Shown here one piece after another: positions 60,153 to 64,000 of a stretch of DNA of 64,000 bases. This stretch comes from Xenorhabdus doucetiae (GTDB lineage: Bacteria; Pseudomonadota; Gammaproteobacteria; Enterobacterales; Enterobacteriaceae), in NCBI RefSeq assembly GCF_000968195.1, contig NZ_FO704550.1, positions 2,108,001-2,172,000 of the forward strand, written 5' to 3'. Made by a program: the position numbers and the translations under genes. Position 1 is the first letter of the stretch, and every line of letters begins with the position of its first letter. The notes below the pieces were generated by a model. The model ran no database searches and was not told the origin of the DNA. It worked only from the letters and a program-made list of their open reading frames with translations.

Positions 60153-61544
60153 CTAGTGCATTAACTGCCATGTGGAAGGTAATACCATCAAAAACAAAAT
60201 CACAATGGCCGATTTTTCTACTAAAGTTAATGGCACTCTTTCCTGATCTTGCCTACGCGCATACAAGAAAACCAGCAATCCAGGTGCGTATAACACTACC
60301 GAAAGCAAGAGATGCATTAATCCCGAAGCATAAAGTAACCATAATCCATAAGTGCAAGCGCTTAAGGCAATAAAGAGTAGAGCGCGGCTACTGCGTTGGA
60401 AAGCGACCTTCACTAAAAATGCACCGACAAGAAAGTAGGGCACAAGGATCATTTCAGAAGCAATAGAAAGTAATGTATTGTAGTTACTGCCACTTAACCA
60501 AATAACAATCAAAGAGAGTTGAACCGCGCCATTTGTGATCCAAAGTGATGACTCAGGTGCTTTCTTGCTGTTTTGTTTTTTGAATACCTTAGGAAATGAA
60601 CCGTGTAATGACGCGATAAAGGGGACTTCTGCTGCCATGATTGTCCAGCTCAGGTAAGCGCCGCAAACAGAGATGATCAAACCAGCAATAATTACAATTT
60701 CTCCTGCGGAACCCATTAACCCAACCATCAACGTTGCCATAGAGGGATTACGCATAGCGGCTAATTCAGGTCTGGTAACCAAGCCCAATGAAAGCAGGGT
60801 AACCAGTACATATACCCCTAATGCTGAAATAACAGCCAGCACCGTTGCAATACCAATATCCTGGCGTTTTCTGGCTCGCGCAGAAACCACAACCGCACCT
60901 TCAACACCAATGAAAACCCACAGTGTAATGAGCATCGTATCTTTAACTTGCTGCCAGACGGGAACGCCCATTTCAATGCCACTAAAGTCAAAGGAAAAGA
61001 TATCCATCTTAAAAGCGATAACAGCTAAAATGATAAACATGCCCAATGGCAATAATTTTGCCATTGTTGCCAGCAAGTTGACTCCCGCAGCCGTTTGTAC
61101 ACCGCGCAATACCAGCCAGTGAACAAACCAGAGTAAAATAGATTCACCTATCAATGATTGCCAGGTATTGCCATCACCAAAGATAATTGAGTGTTCGGAA
61201 TCAGTGAAAAAACTTAACGCGGCAAAGACGATAACTAAATAAGAAACATTGGCAATAATGGCACAGAACCAATATCCCCATGCAGAACAAAATCCAACTA
61301 ACTCGCCAAAACCTTCTCTTGCGTAAGTAAAAATACCGCTATCCAAATCAGGGCGAAGTCGTGAAAGTAAAAGCAAGGAAGTGGCTAAAAAGAGAATACC
61401 TACGCCTGTTATTCCCCAACCAATCATTAATGCTGCAGGACTGCCTGCCTGCGCCATGTTTTGCGGCAAACTGAATACGCCGGCACCGACCATAGAACTG
61501 AAAACCAGTGCAGTCAGAGACGTAAGGCCTAATTTTTTTTCCAA
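60153..61544 (-). CDS. APA-family basic amino acid antiporter (ArcD-like)
   Basis: Amino acid-polyamine-organocation transporter with 12 hydrophobic segments. The family start LGLTSLTALVFSSMVGAGVF with SLPQNMAQAG, then FTYAREGFGELVGFCSAWGY and the central RARKRQDIG, match the arginine/ornithine or lysine antiporter group. Start is uncertain: the frame is open to an ATG at 61622, but a TTG at 61544 (beginning MEKKLGLTS) has GGGA at good spacing and fits the family, giving 463 residues. Substrate not certain. Confidence 0.85.
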   Translation of the reverse strand: MEKKLGLTSLTALVFSSMVGAGVFSLPQNMAQAGSPAALMIGWGITGVGILFLATSLLLLSRLRPDLDSGIFTYAREGFGELVGFCSAWGYWFCAIIANVSYLVIVFAALSFFTDSEHSIIFGDGNTWQSLIGESILLWFVHWLVLRGVQTAAGVNLLATMAKLLPLGMFIILAVIAFKMDIFSFDFSGIEMGVPVWQQVKDTMLITLWVFIGVEGAVVVSARARKRQDIGIATVLAVISALGVYVLVTLLSLGLVTRPELAAMRNPSMATLMVGLMGSAGEIVIIAGLIISVCGAYLSWTIMAAEVPFIASLHGSFPKVFKKQNSKKAPESSLWITNGAVQLSLIVIWLSGSNYNTLLSIASEMILVPYFLVGAFLVKVAFQRSSRALLFIALSACTYGLWLLYASGLMHLLLSVVLYAPGLLVFLYARRQDQERVPLTLVEKSAIVILFLMVLPSTWQLMH

Positions 61545-61622
61545 AGATACGTTCCCAAAAATAATATAATCGACACGATTAGCCAGAACACTTGTCCTGA
61601 ATATCGAACACATATTGGACAT

Positions 61623-62040
61623 TTATTGCATCCATGCGATGGATTGCAGTACGGATTTAGCAGATAAATCTAAAAACAGGGCGATTCTACGGAGTGAAAG
61701 GAGGGTATGCAATGGTTGACTATGCAAAAAAATATAAATTTTATGCATAAAATTGTGTGGAGGAGTAAGAAAATGAATTACAGATAATTTTTCTAATACG
61801 TATTATCTCCTTAATAAACATAGTAATGTTCATAAGATAAACAGGTTTGATAATATTGATTATAAATTTTACACTAGTGAAACAAATTACGAACAATTAT
61901 GTAAATAATGTCAATGAAAAGGGAGGCTAAACGGGGTCATCTGAAGATCATACCAAAATATGATGTTGATGAATTGTTAACTCGCAGGAAGTTATTGATA
62001 TAGATAAATAATAAAACCCTCAGAAAAAGAAGATAGAAAA
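61623..62040. other. Intergenic region upstream of the antiporter gene
   Basis: AT-rich, with the antiporter promoter expected here. A short TCCATGCGATGGA palindrome is visible near 61630. No gene or RNA recognised. Confidence 0.4.
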
Positions 62041-62061
62041 GGCACAAAAAACATTTGTGCC
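62041..62061 (-). terminator. Terminator after ydgH
   Basis: GGCACAAA/TTTGTGCC with a 5-base loop; it is flanked by T-runs or A-rich tracts on both sides, so it may act in either direction. Confidence 0.8.
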
Positions 62062-62102
62062 TTTTTTTACGAATTACTGAACTATTTTATTTGAATATAT
62101 CA

Positions 62103-63056
62103 TTATTTGAATAAATCTGCACTGATGGTAACGTTGCCACCATTAGACTGCCATTCTCTCGTGATATGGTAGTATTTTGCGCCTTTTTCTGCTGCGCGTT
62201 TAGCAACCTGATAAGAAACCTCAGGTGCGGTAGTGTAATAACCAGAGAAGGTGATGGAATCGAACGGAGCCATCAGAGCGGCGGATGCTTTATTCAACTC
62301 TTGAATTTTTGTGCCATCAGGTAGAGTGACAGTGTAACGCCCACCTTTTGCTGACTGGGTTTCAAAAAAGTTGCCAATCACATTACTGGTTGAAGTTGAA
62401 GAAGCCACACCTGGGATTTCAACTTTCTTGGCTTCTTCCCCACCTTGTGCCAGCGCCTTGCGTCCTGCTTCAGAATCGGCTGGGATTACAGCCTCACTAG
62501 ACTGAACTTTACGTTTTGGCGCATCCTCTTTATAAACATAGGCGGTGACTATTTGGTTGCCACCATTATTAGGTGCAATATCACGCACAATAAAGAAGGA
62601 GGCTGCATTTTTCTTTTTAGCCTCTTTAGCGATAGCTTCTTTCAGGTCAGGATCAGTAGGGAAATAGCCATTCACGGTTACCGTATCGAAAGGTTCTAAA
62701 GTGGTGGCTTCAATTTTAGGTAACTCTTTGATACCGCGGTAGATGCGATAATTAGGTGTTTTATCTGCTTTTTCCGCATCTTTATGGTACAAATCGGCAA
62801 CAACACGTAAGTTACCACGTCCATTGAGGTCATCGAGACTCTGGATATAAAAACTGTCAGCGCCTTTTTTATCGGCCTGACGGGAAACTGCGTCAGCAGC
62901 TTCATAAATGGCATTAAAACGACCAGTCACCGAGATCCGCTCAAAAGGTTTAATCTCTGCGGCTTGTTCTGGCGTTAACTCTTTAGCCGCATGAGCAGCA
63001 GTCATCGTGGTTAGTGAGAGCACCGCGGTAGCGATGATCGTTGTCTTCAGCTTCAT
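62103..63056 (-). CDS. ydgH: YdgH family periplasmic protein (three DUF1471/BhsA-like repeats)
   Basis: Secreted protein of 317 residues from the ATG at 63056; the frame runs further upstream without family similarity. After a signal peptide (to AAHA) there are three BhsA/McbA-like repeats, starting FERISVTGRFNAIYEA, FDTVTVNGYFPTDPDL and FDSITFSGYYTTAPEV, each ending in an ADLY/TAYVY/SADLF strand. Length and order match E. coli YdgH. The function is linked to envelope and stress, not precisely known. Confidence 0.94.
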   Translation of the reverse strand: MKLKTTIIATAVLSLTTMTAAHAAKELTPEQAAEIKPFERISVTGRFNAIYEAADAVSRQADKKGADSFYIQSLDDLNGRGNLRVVADLYHKDAEKADKTPNYRIYRGIKELPKIEATTLEPFDTVTVNGYFPTDPDLKEAIAKEAKKKNAASFFIVRDIAPNNGGNQIVTAYVYKEDAPKRKVQSSEAVIPADSEAGRKALAQGGEEAKKVEIPGVASSTSTSNVIGNFFETQSAKGGRYTVTLPDGTKIQELNKASAALMAPFDSITFSGYYTTAPEVSYQVAKRAAEKGAKYYHITREWQSNGGNVTISADLFK

Positions 63057-63445
63057 AAAAAATCCTTTCGCCTTGCGCATTAAAATATTTATAACGGGCT
63101 GAACATTGTTATGTATCACATAGGGCGCAATTATTACATGTAATAATGCTAATTGTCGCAATAAATTATGTCTTCTAAGAAACGATAAGCCATTTTTAGT
63201 ATATGACACCAAGAATTTTAATAAATATAGTAAGTTATATGAATTAAAGAATGGTTTACATTAAAAGGTCATTTTGCTTTTTCTGCCTTTATGATGATAA
63301 TTCGTTGAGATTATTTTCATTGAGTTACTATTTGGTATTCTTTTGATAGATTTCGCTGATAGCAGCAATAAAGTCAAACTAATCGTTAAATAGGCTTCAA
63401 CAAGGTCATAATCAGCAATATTTCATTCTTAAAGAAGGAAACATT
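63057..63445. promoter_or_regulatory. Divergent region between ydgH and pntA
   Basis: About 390 bp with promoters for both genes. AT-rich; no further gene or RNA recognised. Confidence 0.4.
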
Positions 63446-64000
63446 ATGCGTATTGGTGTACCAAAAGAGCAATTTTCCAATGAAGCGCGCGTTGCTGCCA
63501 CACCCTCCACCGTGGAGCAATTGCGTAAATTGGGATTTAACGTCACCGTTGAGACGGGAGCAGGTAAACTGGCCAGTTTTGATGATGTCGCTTATCAAAA
63601 AGCGGGGGCGGATATAGCAGAAATCCACCCAGTTTGGCAATCCGATATCATTTTAAAGGTCAATGCCCCTGACGATGATGAAATTGCCTTGATGAAACAA
63701 GGTGCGACGCTGATCAGTTTTATCTGGCCGGCGCAAAATCCAGAATTAATGGCAAAGCTGGCAGAACGCAAGGTCACCGTTCTGGCGATGGATGCCGTGC
63801 CTCGAATTTCCCGCGCACAATCTTTAGATGCCCTCAGCTCAATGGCAAATATTGCCGGTTATCGCGCCATTGTTGAATCCGCTCATGAATTTGGCCGTTT
63901 TTTCACGGGGCAAATTACCGCAGCAGGCAAAATACCACCAGCGAAAGTCATGATTATTGGCGCGGGTGTGGCGGGATTGGCGGCAATTGGTGCGGCCGGT
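63446..64000 (+). CDS. pntA: NAD(P) transhydrogenase subunit alpha (3' end beyond window)
   Basis: Proton-translocating transhydrogenase alpha subunit, coupling NADH and NADP. The visible 185 codons begin [20 protein letters not shown] (AGAAGGAA site) and include [15 protein letters not shown] and [11 protein letters not shown] segments, [14 protein letters not shown] and the NAD-binding [11 protein letters not shown] at the window end. The pntB partner would lie beyond. Confidence 0.96.
   Translation, partial: MRIGVPKEQFSNEARVAATPSTVEQLRKLGFNVTVETGAGKLASFDDVAYQKAGADIAEIHPVWQSDIILKVNAPDDDEIALMKQGATLISFIWPAQNPELMAKLAERKVTVLAMDAVPRISRAQSLDALSSMANIAGYRAIVESAHEFGRFFTGQITAAGKIPPAKVMIIGAGVAGLAAIGAAG

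Overview
The window is a mostly chromosomal stretch of an enteric gammaproteobacterium with moderate GC content. Gene content, local gene order and the style of the intergenic repeats and IS elements best fit Xenorhabdus, with Photorhabdus as the alternative. This identification rests on protein recognition and synteny, not on a database search. Many backbone blocks are in the same order as in Escherichia coli: aspS-nudB-yebC-ruvC-ruvA-ruvB, znuB-znuC/znuA-mepM-lpxM, pykA/hexR/zwf, yoaB/yoaA-tsaB-slp-fadD-rnd, minCDE/ycgL-ycgM-ycgN, and ydbH-ynbE-ydbL.

Layout. 1-5 kb: a type VI secretion spike gene (vgrG, cut by the window edge), an intact IS630-family element with recognisable ends, murJ, and a truncated PAAR gene. 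5-16 kb: translation, tRNA modification and recombination genes (argS, cutC, cmoAB, yecN, aspS, nudB, yebC, ruvCAB). 16-20.6 kb: an accessory islet splitting the usual ruvB-znuB adjacency. It holds one 1200-residue SF1 helicase with a C-terminal phospholipase-D-type nuclease motif (a Mokosh type II-like candidate defence protein), with a broken IS3-family transposase on one side and a DUF1016/YhcG remnant on the other. 20.6-31 kb: zinc uptake around a perfect Zur palindrome, a cell-wall hydrolase, lipid A acylation, central carbon metabolism with the HexR regulator and a HexR-type box before zwf, and the MdtJI efflux pair behind a long leader with a candidate upstream peptide. 31-45 kb: yoaB/yoaA, tsaB, slp, fadD (with a FadR-like box), rnd, minCDE, the ycgL-mltB-like-ycgM-ycgN run, then a group of three small unplaced genes, then ldhA. 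45-54 kb: the AsmA-like ydbH-ynbE-ydbL set, azoR and hrpA. 54-60 kb: a chaperone-usher fimbrial operon (pilin, chaperone, usher, tip adhesin) bracketed by a 16-bp direct repeat. 60-64 kb: an APA-family basic amino acid antiporter, ydgH and the start of pntA.

Most genes act independently as housekeeping functions. The functional groups are: ZnuABC zinc import, divergently controlled by Zur; HexR with zwf and perhaps pykA in sugar catabolism; MinCDE in division-site placement; CmoA-CmoB in making the cmo5U34 wobble base; RuvABC in Holliday junction processing; YdbH-YnbE-YdbL in the cell envelope; and the fimbrial operon. The parts most worth a second look are the helicase-PLD gene and its bracketing remnants, the small-gene trio between ycgN and ldhA, the mdtJI leader, and the direct repeats around the fimbrial operon.
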